Of a stretch of DNA of 64,000 nt, positions 19,517 through 27,080 are shown in pieces; positions within the stretch are counted from its first letter, which is position 1; each line of letters opens with the position of its first letter. The stretch comes from VRUE01 sp963780815 (GTDB taxonomy: Bacteria; Actinomycetota; Thermoleophilia; Solirubrobacterales; 70-9). A program made the translations under genes and the position numbers. The notes under the pieces are model-generated. The model did no database searches and had not been told where the DNA came from. It worked only from the letters and a program-made list of their open reading frames with translations. The stretch lies in the NCBI GenBank assembly GCA_963780815.1, contig CAWADG010000004.1:186001-250000 (forward strand), read 5' to 3'.

Positions 19517-20736
19517 GCGCAGCAGCAGGCGGGGCACCGAGCTCTGAGGGAGAAGCCGGCGCGGTCAAAGCGACGACCCAGGAGACGCTCCGGCGCTTCA
19601 TTCAGGGCGACCTCGCCTCGCTGCGGGTAGTACTCGGTCTGGCGGTGATCTGGATCATCTTCCAGTCCCAGAACGATCGCTTCCTCTCGGCCGAGAACCT
19701 AACCAACCTGATGCTCCAGATCACGGCTGTCGGCCTGATCTCGATCGGAATCGTCTTCGTGCTGCTGCTCGGTGAGATCGACCTCTCGGTCGGGGCGGTC
19801 AGCGGCCTGGCGGCGGCCTGCATGGCGGTCCTGAACGCCCAGCACGGCTGGAACCCCTACCTTGCGATCGCGGCGGGCATCGTCGTGGGCATGGCGATCG
19901 GCGCCCTTCAGGGCTTCCTCTTCAGCCGTTTCGGCGTTCCCTCCTTTGTGGTGACCTTAGCGGGCCTGCTCGCCTGGCAGGGAGCCCTGTTACAGGTGCT
20001 CGGGTCCACGGGGTCGATCAACCTGACCGATCCCACAATCACCGGCCTCGCCAACACCTTTTACTCCGACGCGGTCGGCTGGATCATGGCGGCGATCGTG
20101 ATCGCCGCCTACGGCGCGTTGACGCTCTTGGGACACCGGCGGCGGTTGGCCGCCAATCTGGAAAGCGAGGGCATGATGACGCTCGCAATCCGCTTCGGCC
20201 TGGTGGCTGTGGCGACGATCGTGGTCGTCGCCGTCCTCAACTCCGACCGCGGCGTGCCGCTCGCCTTGCTGATCCTGGTCGGCTTCGTGGTGGGGATGGA
20301 ATACCTCGCCAAGAAAACCCGTTTTGGTCGCCACGTCTTCGCGGTCGGCGGCAACGTGGAGGCTGCAAGGCGCGCCGGTATCGGGATCGAAAAAATCCGA
20401 ATCATCGTCTTCGCGATGTCGGGGACGATGGCGGCGATCGGCGGCATCATGGCCGCCTCGCGGTTGCTCGCCGTCAATCAGAGCTCTGGCGGGAGCGAAC
20501 TGCTGCTGCTTGCGATTGCGGGCCCGGTCATCGCCGGCACCAGCCTCTTCGGCGGCCGGGGCGCCGTCTGGACGGCACTGGTCGGCGCCCTCGTCATCGG
20601 CTCGATCTCCAACGGCATGGACCTCCTGGCGCTCTCCTCGGCGGTCAAGTTCATGGTCACCGGCGGCGTCCTGCTGCTCGCCGTGATCGTCGACGCGATC
20701 GCCCGCCAGCAGCGACAGGCGGCCGGCCGCGTCTGA
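19513..20736 (+). CDS. Sugar ABC transporter permease, XylH/RbsC family
   Basis: A 407-residue inner-membrane permease with about ten hydrophobic segments and the BPD_transp_2 signature: FLSAENLTNLMLQITAVGLISIGIVFVLLLGEIDLSVG near residue 50-90, GALQGFLFSRFGVPSFVVTLAG, and TRFGRHVFAVGGNVEAARRAGI (the EAA-like coupling loop) near 270. GTG start overlaps the ATPase gene stop. Together with the two upstream genes it makes a complete monosaccharide importer. Confidence 0.92.
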   Translation: MSAAAGGAPSSEGEAGAVKATTQETLRRFIQGDLASLRVVLGLAVIWIIFQSQNDRFLSAENLTNLMLQITAVGLISIGIVFVLLLGEIDLSVGAVSGLAAACMAVLNAQHGWNPYLAIAAGIVVGMAIGALQGFLFSRFGVPSFVVTLAGLLAWQGALLQVLGSTGSINLTDPTITGLANTFYSDAVGWIMAAIVIAAYGALTLLGHRRRLAANLESEGMMTLAIRFGLVAVATIVVVAVLNSDRGVPLALLILVGFVVGMEYLAKKTRFGRHVFAVGGNVEAARRAGIGIEKIRIIVFAMSGTMAAIGGIMAASRLLAVNQSSGGSELLLLAIAGPVIAGTSLFGGRGAVWTALVGALVIGSISNGMDLLALSSAVKFMVTGGVLLLAVIVDAIARQQRQAAGRV

Positions 20737-20742
20737 GCTGCC

Positions 20743-21702
20743 CTAGCGGGCGACGAGGAGCGAGGCGCCGATCGCCCCACCTAGGTCGCCGAGGGAGGCG
20801 ACGCGGACTGCCGGCGGCCGTTCGTCGACAAAGAGGTGCTTGCCCATCTCCTTCGTCAGCGGGTCCATCAACCTCGCACCGAAGCGGATCCCGAGGCCGC
20901 CGCCGAGCACGACGGCCTCCGGGTCGATCAGGTTGACGGCCGACGCGATCCCGGTCCCCAGCGCCTCGATCGCGCGTTCGATCAGTTTTTCGGTGAGGTC
21001 GTCCCCGTGGTCGAGGGCGCGCTCCCAGACCCCGCTCGTCAGGCGGTCTTTCCCGTGCTTCTCCATCAGCTTGAAGAGGTCGGTCTTGACCCCCTCGGAG
21101 TGCTGGCGCCTGGCCTCCGCTTCCATCGCTCCACGACCGGCGTAGGCCTCGATGCAGCCCTTGCGCCCGCAGGGGCACTTCGCGCCGCCGCGCTTGATGA
21201 CCATGTGACCGATCTCGCCGGCGGCGCCGCGGCCCAGCCACGGTTTCCCGCCGAGAATCAGGCCGCCGCCGACTCCGGTTCCCCAGAAGACGCCGAGCAG
21301 GCTCGAGAACTCACGCGCCGCGCCGAGGTGGAACTCGGCTTCGGTCGCGACCTGGACGTCGTTGCCGACCTTCACCTCCGTCCCGAGGGCCTTCGAGAGG
21401 GTTTCGCCAAGCGGAAAGCTCCCGTTCCAGCCGGGTAGGTTCCGGGCGCCCGAGACGACGCCGGTCTTCTCGTCGGCGTCCCCGGGCGAGCCGACGCCGA
21501 CGCCCTCGAGCCCGGACGACTTGACCCCGGCCGCGTCCGCCGCTTCCTGCATCGCCGCCGCCATCGCCTCGGCGACGTCGCCCGGCCCGCCCGTCGTCGG
21601 CGTCGGCTGGCGGGCTTCGCCGAGCACCTCGCCGCCGGGATCGACGATCGCCGTCTGGATCTTCGTCCCCCCGAGGTCTATGCCCCCACGCAGCTTGGCC
21701 AC
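20743..21702 (-). CDS. ROK-family sugar kinase (glucokinase-like)
   Basis: A 319-residue ROK kinase. The ATP-binding signature GGIDLGGTKIQTAIVD is at the N terminus; the ROK consensus GEIGHMVIKRGGAKCPCGRKGCIEAYAG near residues 165-190 provides the zinc-binding His and Cys residues. The catalytic Asp lies in GNDVQVA near 115. It likely phosphorylates an imported sugar. It faces the sugar importer operon tail-to-tail with only 6 bp between, which suggests but does not prove a shared pathway. Confidence 0.9.
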   Translation of the reverse strand: MAKLRGGIDLGGTKIQTAIVDPGGEVLGEARQPTPTTGGPGDVAEAMAAAMQEAADAAGVKSSGLEGVGVGSPGDADEKTGVVSGARNLPGWNGSFPLGETLSKALGTEVKVGNDVQVATEAEFHLGAAREFSSLLGVFWGTGVGGGLILGGKPWLGRGAAGEIGHMVIKRGGAKCPCGRKGCIEAYAGRGAMEAEARRQHSEGVKTDLFKLMEKHGKDRLTSGVWERALDHGDDLTEKLIERAIEALGTGIASAVNLIDPEAVVLGGGLGIRFGARLMDPLTKEMGKHLFVDERPPAVRVASLGDLGGAIGASLLVAR

Positions 21703-21743
21703 GGCCAGCAGTTTATGCCCGCCGGTCTGGGAAGCTTGCAGTC

Positions 21744-22331
21744 ATGAGCCGACGGACCGGTTGGCGACTGTGGTGGTCGAAGCGGCGCTGGTACGAGCGA
21801 AACAGGCGGCCGCTGCGGCGGCTGCGGATCGCCCGCCACGCCGCCCGGGGCGGGTTCTTCATCCGGATGCCGGTCGAGGGCGAGTTGCTGGAGGCGCTCG
21901 ACGAGGGCCGGCTTGCGATCGGCGAAGGCACTCTGCTCGAGCCCGGATGCTGGCTCACGCTGGCTCCCGAGGCGAGGATCGAGATCGGCGCCGGCTGCTT
22001 TCTGAACCGCAACACCATGTTCGCGGCGCTCGACCTGATCGAGGTCGGGGACCACGTGATGTTCGCCAACGGTTGCTTCGTCGGCGACGCCGATCACCGC
22101 TTCGATGACCCCGACGTCCCGATCCCATGGCAGGGGTTCAGCAGCAAGGGCCCGGTCAGAATCGGCGCCAACTGCTGGTTCGGCGTCAACTGCGTCGTGA
22201 CCGGCGGGGTGACGATTGGCGAGCGCTGCGTGATCGGGGCGAACTCGGTCGTGACCCGCGACCTTGCGTCGGGCACGATCGCCGCCGGGGCGCCCGCCCG
22301 GGAGGTCGGGGCGGTTCCGCTCCCTGGTTGA
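21744..22331 (+). CDS. Hexapeptide-repeat acyltransferase (left-handed beta-helix)
   Basis: A 195-residue protein with a basic, amphipathic N terminus and a left-handed beta-helix built from [LIV]-G-x4 repeats, for example AIGEGTLLEPGCWL, RIEIGAGCFLNRNTM and VRIGANCWFGVNCVVTGGVTIGERCVIGANSVVTRDL. It belongs to the WbbJ/maltose O-acetyltransferase group and has the DADHRFDDPDVPI loop typical of these enzymes with a candidate catalytic His. The acceptor, perhaps a cell-surface sugar, cannot be read from sequence. Confidence 0.85.
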   Translation: MSRRTGWRLWWSKRRWYERNRRPLRRLRIARHAARGGFFIRMPVEGELLEALDEGRLAIGEGTLLEPGCWLTLAPEARIEIGAGCFLNRNTMFAALDLIEVGDHVMFANGCFVGDADHRFDDPDVPIPWQGFSSKGPVRIGANCWFGVNCVVTGGVTIGERCVIGANSVVTRDLASGTIAAGAPAREVGAVPLPG

Positions 22332-22389
22332 TCCGTGCATCTCCGCCCCGTGTCCGGGTATACGTCACAGAGCCACGGCGATAGGCACC

Positions 22390-22395
22390 TATAAT
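22390..22395 (+). promoter_or_regulatory. Consensus -10 box upstream of panC
   Basis: A perfect TATAAT at 22390-22395 stands 40 bp before the panC start in an otherwise GC-rich gap. No good -35 hexamer is visible at the usual distance. It likely drives panC-panD-panB. Confidence 0.5.
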
Positions 22396-22434
22396 TCTGC
22401 GCAGAGGCCGTGACCCCAGAGGGCATGGACCCGT

Positions 22435-23331
22435 ATGGACCTGACGATAGGCATTTCCGCAAGCGCAGAGACAGGCGTCGTGGTTGCCCGCAGCAAGGGC
22501 GAGCTCGGCGATGCCCTGGCCGAGGCCCGGGCGAACGGCCACTCGATCGGCCTCGTTCCGACGATGGGCTACCTGCACGACGGGCATCTCTCGCTGCTCG
22601 AGGCGGCGCGCGCATCCTGTGACGTCGTCGTCATGAGCCTGTTCGTCAACCCGACCCAGTTCGGTCCCGGCGAGGACCTCGACCGCTATCCGCGCGACGA
22701 GGCCCGCGACATCGAGCTCGCCGCCCAGGCCGGCGTCGACGTCATCTACGCGCCGCCGGTAGGGGAGGTCTACCCCGAGGGCTTTGCGACCGAGGTCGAG
22801 GTCAAGGGCCTGACCGACGTCCTCTGCGGCGATCCCGAGCGCCGTGGTCGCGGCCACTTCACCGGCGTCACCACCGTCGTCGCCAAGCTCTTCAACGCGG
22901 TCGGGCCCGACGTCGCCTACTTCGGCCAGAAGGACGCGCAGCAGGTCGCCGTTATCCGTCGTATGGCCCGCGACCTCGACTTCCCGGTTCGGATCGAGGC
23001 GCTGCCCATCGTGCGCGAGCCAGACGGCCTCGCGATGAGCTCGCGCAACGCCTACCTCGAGCCCGCCGACCGCGAGCGGGCGACCGCGCTCCATCGCGCA
23101 CTCGGCGCCGTCGAGGAGGGCGCGCGCGCGGATTCCCTCGCCGTCGGTCTCGACCGCGGGATGAGGGAGCTTCAGCTTGCGGGAATCGACCCCGAGTACC
23201 TCGAGGCGCGCGACCCGGAGAGCCTCGAGCCCGTCGAGGAGGTCGGCGGGCGGCGGGTCCTGGTCGCGGTCGCCGCCCGGGTCGGCGGCGCGCGGCTGAT
23301 CGACAACATCCTGATCGGGCCTGAGGCATAG
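22435..23331 (+). CDS. panC: Pantoate--beta-alanine ligase (pantothenate synthetase)
   Basis: Joins pantoate and beta-alanine with ATP to make pantothenate, the CoA precursor. The 298-residue protein carries the family motifs VPTMGYLHDGHLSLL near residue 42-56 (with HxGH), FVNPTQFGPGEDLDRYPRD, YFGQKDAQQ and the KMSKS-like SSRNAYL near 200. It starts the panC-panD-panB cluster. ATG 22435 gives a slightly extended N terminus; no strong ribosome site is visible. Confidence 0.95.
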   Translation: MDLTIGISASAETGVVVARSKGELGDALAEARANGHSIGLVPTMGYLHDGHLSLLEAARASCDVVVMSLFVNPTQFGPGEDLDRYPRDEARDIELAAQAGVDVIYAPPVGEVYPEGFATEVEVKGLTDVLCGDPERRGRGHFTGVTTVVAKLFNAVGPDVAYFGQKDAQQVAVIRRMARDLDFPVRIEALPIVREPDGLAMSSRNAYLEPADRERATALHRALGAVEEGARADSLAVGLDRGMRELQLAGIDPEYLEARDPESLEPVEEVGGRRVLVAVAARVGGARLIDNILIGPEA

Positions 23332-23357
23332 CGACAACTTCAAAACCAGGGAGAACG

Positions 23358-23738
23358 ATGCAGAGGCAGATGCTCAAGTCCAAGATCCACCGGGCGACGG
23401 TGACCGATTGCGACGTCGACTACGTCGGCAGCATCACGATCGACACCGAGCTCATGGCCGGTGCCGATCTGCTCACCGATGAGCAGGTCCATGTCTGGGA
23501 CATCGACACCGGAGCCCGGTTCGTCACCTACGTCATCGACGGCGAGCCGGGCTCCGGGACGATCCAGGTCAACGGCGCCGCCGCCCACCTCACCAGGCCG
23601 GGCCACAGGGTGATCGTCGCCTCGTTCGGGGCCTACGACGAGGCCGACCTCGAGGCCTACTCACCGGTGGTCGTCCACGTCGATGACGCCAACCGCGCGG
23701 TCGCAATCGACAGCAATCCGGAGGTGCTTTTGTCATGA
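23358..23738 (+). CDS. panD: Aspartate 1-decarboxylase
   Basis: Makes beta-alanine from aspartate for pantothenate synthesis. The 126-residue proenzyme has MLKSKIHRATVTDCDVDYVGSITID, where self-cleavage between Gly and Ser of VGS (residues 24-25) creates the pyruvoyl group; the SGTIQVNGAAAHL segment is also conserved. It follows panC by 26 bp. Its TGA stop overlaps, as ATGA, the ATG of a 23-codon mini-ORF that bridges to panB. Confidence 0.95.
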   Translation: MQRQMLKSKIHRATVTDCDVDYVGSITIDTELMAGADLLTDEQVHVWDIDTGARFVTYVIDGEPGSGTIQVNGAAAHLTRPGHRVIVASFGAYDEADLEAYSPVVVHVDDANRAVAIDSNPEVLLS

Positions 23739-23806
23739 GCGCGGAGCGAGCAAGCGTCAATATCTGGCTCTTCGCGCAGCGAGCGAAGCGGGAGGCGATG
23801 TCATGA
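23735..23806 (+). CDS. Translationally coupled mini-ORF (repeat-family member) between panD and panB
   Basis: A 72-nt reading frame (23 residues, beginning MSAERASV and containing FAQRAKRE). Its ATG overlaps the panD stop as ATGA and its TGA overlaps the panB ATG as ATGA, so ribosomes could pass panD to mini-ORF to panB without leaving. A second mini-ORF of identical length and matching sequence (58 of 72 bases, first 24 identical) lies at 45126-45197 between two ABC genes, again with ATGA at both ends. The tail gcgggagg also serves as the panB ribosome site. Whether the peptide accumulates is unknown. Confidence 0.55.
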   Translation: MSAERASVNIWLFAQRAKREAMS

Positions 23807-24738
23807 GGGAGTTCAAGGTCGAGGTCGGCAAGGGGAACGACTCGGAGCGCAAGCCGGTGACGCTGCCGCGGCTGGCCGAGATGAAGGCCGCGGGCGAACC
23901 GATAGTGATGGTCACCGCCTACGACTTCCCCTCGGCCCGGGTCGCCGAGGAGGCGGGGGTCGACATCGTCCTCGTCGGCGACACCGCGGCGATGGTCGTC
24001 CTCGGCTACCCGGGTACCGAGCCGGTCTCGATGGACGAGATGGTGATGCTGGGCAAGGCCGTTCGCCGCGGCCTGACGACGCCGCTGATGGTCGGCGACA
24101 TGCCGATGGGCAGCTACGAGGCGAGCAACGAGCTCGCCGTCCAGAACGCCCAGCGGCTGGTCAAGGAGACGGGATGCAAGGTCGTCAAGCTCGAGGCGGG
24201 GGGGACCTCGGTCGAGCGAGCTCGGGCGATCGTCCGCGCCGGGATCCCGGTGATGGGCCACGTCGGCCTGACGCCGCAGACGGCGACGGCGCTCGGCGGC
24301 TACAAAACCCAGGGCAAGGACCTGAAAAGCGCGATCAAACTCTGCGAGGACGCGCTGGCCCTGCAGTCGGTCGGTTGCTTCGCGATCGTCTTCGAGGCCG
24401 TCCCGGCCGCGATCACCGAGGCGATCGTCGAGCGCCTCGAGGTCCCGGTGATCGGGATCGGCGCCGGCCCGGCGCCCGCCGGCCAGGTCCTCGTCTTCCA
24501 TGACCTGCTCGGGATCACGACCGGCCGGGCGCCGAAATTCGTCAAGCGCTACGCCAAGGTCCACGACGCGATGGTCGACGGGGTGCGGCGCTACACGGCG
24601 GAGGTCCGCTCCGGCCGCTTCCCCGAAGCCGATCACGTCTACGGAATCGACCCGGCCGAGCTGGGCGAGTTCAGGGACTACCTCGAGCGCGAGAGCCTGT
24701 CGGCGCCGGGGAGCTGGGACTGGGAGCCGCTCTCCTAG
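23803..24738 (+). CDS. panB: 3-methyl-2-oxobutanoate hydroxymethyltransferase
   Basis: The first committed step of pantothenate synthesis, making ketopantoate from 2-oxoisovalerate with methylene-tetrahydrofolate. The 311-residue protein has TAYDFPSARVAEEAGVDIVLVGDT, with the Mg-binding Asp residues, GDMPMGSYE, VKLEAGGT, MGHVGLTPQ and PVIGIGAGPAPAGQVLVFHDLLGI. The ATG at 23803 follows a good ribosome site (gcgggagg) located in the mini-ORF repeat. It ends overlapping by 4 bp the convergent lipoprotein gene. Confidence 0.96.
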   Translation: MREFKVEVGKGNDSERKPVTLPRLAEMKAAGEPIVMVTAYDFPSARVAEEAGVDIVLVGDTAAMVVLGYPGTEPVSMDEMVMLGKAVRRGLTTPLMVGDMPMGSYEASNELAVQNAQRLVKETGCKVVKLEAGGTSVERARAIVRAGIPVMGHVGLTPQTATALGGYKTQGKDLKSAIKLCEDALALQSVGCFAIVFEAVPAAITEAIVERLEVPVIGIGAGPAPAGQVLVFHDLLGITTGRAPKFVKRYAKVHDAMVDGVRRYTAEVRSGRFPEADHVYGIDPAELGEFRDYLERESLSAPGSWDWEPLS

Positions 24739-25085
24739 TCGCCGCCGAACTGCCTGTTGTAGGCATCGGTCATCGAGGCCAGGCAGCCCGCGAAGGCGCC
24801 CCGCCGCTCGGGCTCCTCGTAGGCCTTGGTCGCTTCCTCGGCGACCAGGTCCAGTCGCGGCCCGTCGTCGTCGTGGTAGCGCCGCACGCTCGTCGGCGCC
24901 TGCCTTGCGCAGAAGAAGTAGCTGTGTTCGCAGGCGGCAGCCGTCCGACCGGGGTAGGCGGAACACGTCTCCGCCACCGAGACACTCGGCTCCGGTTCCG
25001 CTCTCGCGCCTGCATCGGAGCCACCGCAGCCGGCGAGGACGAGGAAGCTGGTGACCATCAAGGCCGCTGCAGGTGCCCGCGCCAT
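24735..25085 (-). CDS. Small lipoprotein of unknown function
   Basis: A 116-residue protein with signal peptide and lipobox (LVLAGC, Cys about residue 20), followed by a short acidic domain with four further cysteines (ETCSAYPG, AACEHSYFFC, AGCLAS), which could form two disulfides outside the membrane. I do not recognise the family. It converges on panB and diverges from the FmdB-type gene. Its Glu codons are mainly GAG, unlike several other exported proteins here. Confidence 0.65.
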   Translation of the reverse strand: MARAPAAALMVTSFLVLAGCGGSDAGARAEPEPSVSVAETCSAYPGRTAAACEHSYFFCARQAPTSVRRYHDDDGPRLDLVAEEATKAYEEPERRGAFAGCLASMTDAYNRQFGGD

Positions 25086-25154
25086 CGAGGCGAGACTCTA
25101 CGGCGAACGGTATACCGTGGAGGCCGCGAAACCCGCGGATCTGGAGAGCAGACC

Positions 25155-25442
25155 ATGCCGATCTACGAGTTCGAGTGCGAGGAGTGCGGGAACCGTTTCG
25201 AGGAGCTCGTGCCGAGCGAGGCCGCCGAGGTCGCCTGTCCCAGCTGCGGATCGACGCGAGTGAGGCGGCTGATGTCTGCCGTCTCGCCCCCGGGGCGCCA
25301 GCCGCGTGGGGCCGCCGTGAGATCGGACGAATCGAGACGTAGCGAGCGCGAAGCCGGCCACCGGGAGCGCCTGGCGGAGACGAAGAGGAAGCGGGCGAGC
25401 GGCGAGCTTCCGCCTGCCCGGAGGAAGGGAAAAGCCGAGTGA
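25155..25442 (+). CDS. FmdB-family zinc-ribbon protein
   Basis: A 95-residue protein beginning MPIYEFECEECGNRFEELV with a second knuckle VACPSCGSTRVRRL: two CxxC pairs that bind zinc, as in FmdB/putative regulatory proteins. The C-terminal half is a basic, charged tail (KRKRASGELPPARRK). Upstream GGAGAGC is a moderate ribosome site. The stop overlaps the GTG of the uracil-DNA glycosylase gene. Confidence 0.88.
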   Translation: MPIYEFECEECGNRFEELVPSEAAEVACPSCGSTRVRRLMSAVSPPGRQPRGAAVRSDESRRSEREAGHRERLAETKRKRASGELPPARRKGKAE

Positions 25443-26119
25443 GCCGAACCGCCGAGGAGCGGCGGGTCGAGCTGGTCGATCTCTTCCGCGAGGTCGAGGC
25501 CTGCACCAAGTGCCCCCTCCACGAGACCCGCACCAAGGCTGTGTTCGGGGCCGGCGATGCCGATGCCGAGCTGATGTTCGTCGGCGAGGCGCCCGGGGCT
25601 GAGGAGGACCGCCAGGGCCTTCCCTTCGTCGGTCGCGCAGGGCAGCTCTTGAACGAGCTGCTGGAAGGGATCGGGATGACGCGCGAGGACGTCTTCATCG
25701 CCAACGTCCTCAAGAGCCGGCCGCCTGGGAACAGGGACCCCCAGCCGGATGAGATCGAAGCCTGCCGTCCCTTCCTGTTCGAGCAGGTCCGCCTGATCGA
25801 GCCGAAGGTAGTCTGCACGCTCGGAAACTTCGCGACCAAGCTCCTGAGCGGGAACCCGGCGGGCATCACCCGCGTGCGCGGGACGCCGCAGGTCCACACC
25901 CTGGGCGGCCGGGCAGTCTTCCTGTTGCCGCTCTTCCACCCGGCCGCGGGCCTGCGGACACCGGCGGTCAAGGAGACGCTCCGCGGCGATTTCGAGACCC
26001 TGCCGGCGCTGCTCTCCGGGCCCGACCCCGGCGTCCCCGAGGTCGAGGAGGAGGTCGAGGAGGCCCCCGTTCCCGGCCCGCCGCAGCCCGCCGCCGACCA
26101 GCTCGACCTGTTCGGCTAG
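25439..26119 (+). CDS. Uracil-DNA glycosylase, family 4 (iron-sulfur)
   Basis: Removes uracil from DNA in base-excision repair. The 226-residue protein has the family 4 layout: EACTKCPLHETRTKAVFGAG with two cluster cysteines near residues 22-25, the active-site GEAPGAEEDRQGLPFVGRAGQLLN, two more cysteines near 115 and 130, and the HPAAGLRT motif near 180. A Pro/Glu-rich tail follows. GTG start overlapping the zinc-ribbon gene. Its TAG is the first codon of the repeat at 26117. Confidence 0.92.
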   Translation: MSRTAEERRVELVDLFREVEACTKCPLHETRTKAVFGAGDADAELMFVGEAPGAEEDRQGLPFVGRAGQLLNELLEGIGMTREDVFIANVLKSRPPGNRDPQPDEIEACRPFLFEQVRLIEPKVVCTLGNFATKLLSGNPAGITRVRGTPQVHTLGGRAVFLLPLFHPAAGLRTPAVKETLRGDFETLPALLSGPDPGVPEVEEEVEEAPVPGPPQPAADQLDLFG

Positions 26120-26203
26120 CCGCCCCCGGACGCGGAGCGAGCGAGCAAGATATCCGGTGATGATGAATGCGAGCGAGCGGGAGCAGAGGAGGCGGCGCCT
26201 TAT
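26117..26203 (+). repeat. Interspersed GC-rich element, copy B, forming the start of tsaE
   Basis: The block begins at the glycosylase stop (tagccgcccccggacgcgg), identical to the left arm at 10201-10219, and ends with cgagcgggagcagaggaggc plus ggcg.cttat as in copy A. Its middle (gagcaagat..ccggtgatgatga) matches copy C at 43974-44038. The second half is translated as the first residues of TsaE. Confidence 0.75.
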
Positions 26204-26621
26204 CTCCGACTCCGCAAGGGAGACCGAGGCGATCGGCGCCCGGCTCGCGACCGAGCTCGGGCCCGGCGACGTCGTCCTCGTCGTCGGCGATGTCGGAACC
26301 GGCAAGACGACGCTGATCCGTGGTGCCTGCCGGGCGCTCGGCGTCGCCGAGCCGGTGGTGTCGCCGACCTTCACGATCGGTCGCCGCTATCGCGGCAGGG
26401 TCCCGGTATCCCACCTCGATCTCTACCGGCTCGCCGACATCGAGGGCGAGGAACCGGCCCTGCTCGATGACTATGTCGATGGCGACACGGTGACCTTCGT
26501 CGAGTGGCCGGCTGTCGCCGAGCCGCGCCTCTCCTCCCGGATCAGGCTCGAGGTCCGCCTCTCCCACGAGGGGGGCGATCGCCGCACGATCGAGGTGAGG
26601 AGCGCATCCACCCGTAAATAG
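26157..26621 (+). CDS. tsaE: tRNA t6A synthesis ATPase TsaE with repeat-derived N terminus
   Basis: TsaE is the ATPase partner of TsaB-TsaD in making t6A37 on ANN-decoding tRNAs. The 154-residue protein has Walker A VGDVGTGKTTLIRG near residue 37, SPTFTI and the LDLYRL motif, then TFVEWPAV. Family members normally begin close to the segment DSARETEAIGARLA; here about 14 Arg/Glu-rich residues precede it, encoded by the repeat at 26117-26203, and no ATG, GTG or TTG in frame lies between repeat and core. ATG at 26157, 26160 or 26163 could start it. Confidence 0.92.
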   Translation: MMMNASEREQRRRRLISDSARETEAIGARLATELGPGDVVLVVGDVGTGKTTLIRGACRALGVAEPVVSPTFTIGRRYRGRVPVSHLDLYRLADIEGEEPALLDDYVDGDTVTFVEWPAVAEPRLSSRIRLEVRLSHEGGDRRTIEVRSASTRK

Positions 26622-26697
26622 CAGTGTTTCGGGAGCGGACGAGCCGTGTAGCATCGGCCAAACCCCGAAATCGAGGACGGAGGAGGAAGGGCGTCTG

Positions 26698-27072
26698 ATG
26701 AAGCGACCGAAGTCGCTGGCGGCGATATTGATGGGAATTGCGCTGGTGGCGAGCCTCGCGCCTGCGATGGCCCAGGGCGCCGCGTTCCGCCACTATGTCG
26801 CCTGCGGCCTCTCCGAGAATGCGAAACCGGCGCACCTGTGCCAGAAGAAACGCGACAAGGGCGCCTTCTTCCGCAGCACCAAGAGCGACGTCTTCTACAC
26901 CGTATGCGTCAAATTCCCGACGAAACGCCGGCTCTGCGCGCCGAAACAGGAAGCGAAAGCCGGCACCCTCTACGTCAACAAGATCACCTCGAACATCCCC
27001 GGAAAGCACAGGGTGACCTGGTTCGTGCAGGGCAAGAAAGTCGGCGAATTCGTCTTCACGGTCAAGCCATAG
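26698..27072 (+). CDS. Small exported protein of unknown function in the t6A cluster
   Basis: A 124-residue protein with a clear signal peptide (LAAILMGIALVASLAPAMAQGA) and a basic mature domain with four cysteines (YVACGL, HLCQKK, TVCVKF, RLCAPK) and a beta-rich end (TWFVQGKKVGEFVFTVKP). Strong ribosome site GGAGGAGGAAGG. I do not recognise the family; the C-terminal part looks like a small beta-sandwich. It splits tsaE from tsaB, where usually nothing lies between. Confidence 0.7.
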   Translation: MKRPKSLAAILMGIALVASLAPAMAQGAAFRHYVACGLSENAKPAHLCQKKRDKGAFFRSTKSDVFYTVCVKFPTKRRLCAPKQEAKAGTLYVNKITSNIPGKHRVTWFVQGKKVGEFVFTVKP

Positions 27073-27080
27073 CCAGCGCG

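Noticed and set aside
23590..25971. Minus-strand frame of 793 codons across panD, panB and the glycosylase
   Set aside because: Overlaps three well-supported plus-strand genes and one minus-strand lipoprotein in another frame; no family pattern.
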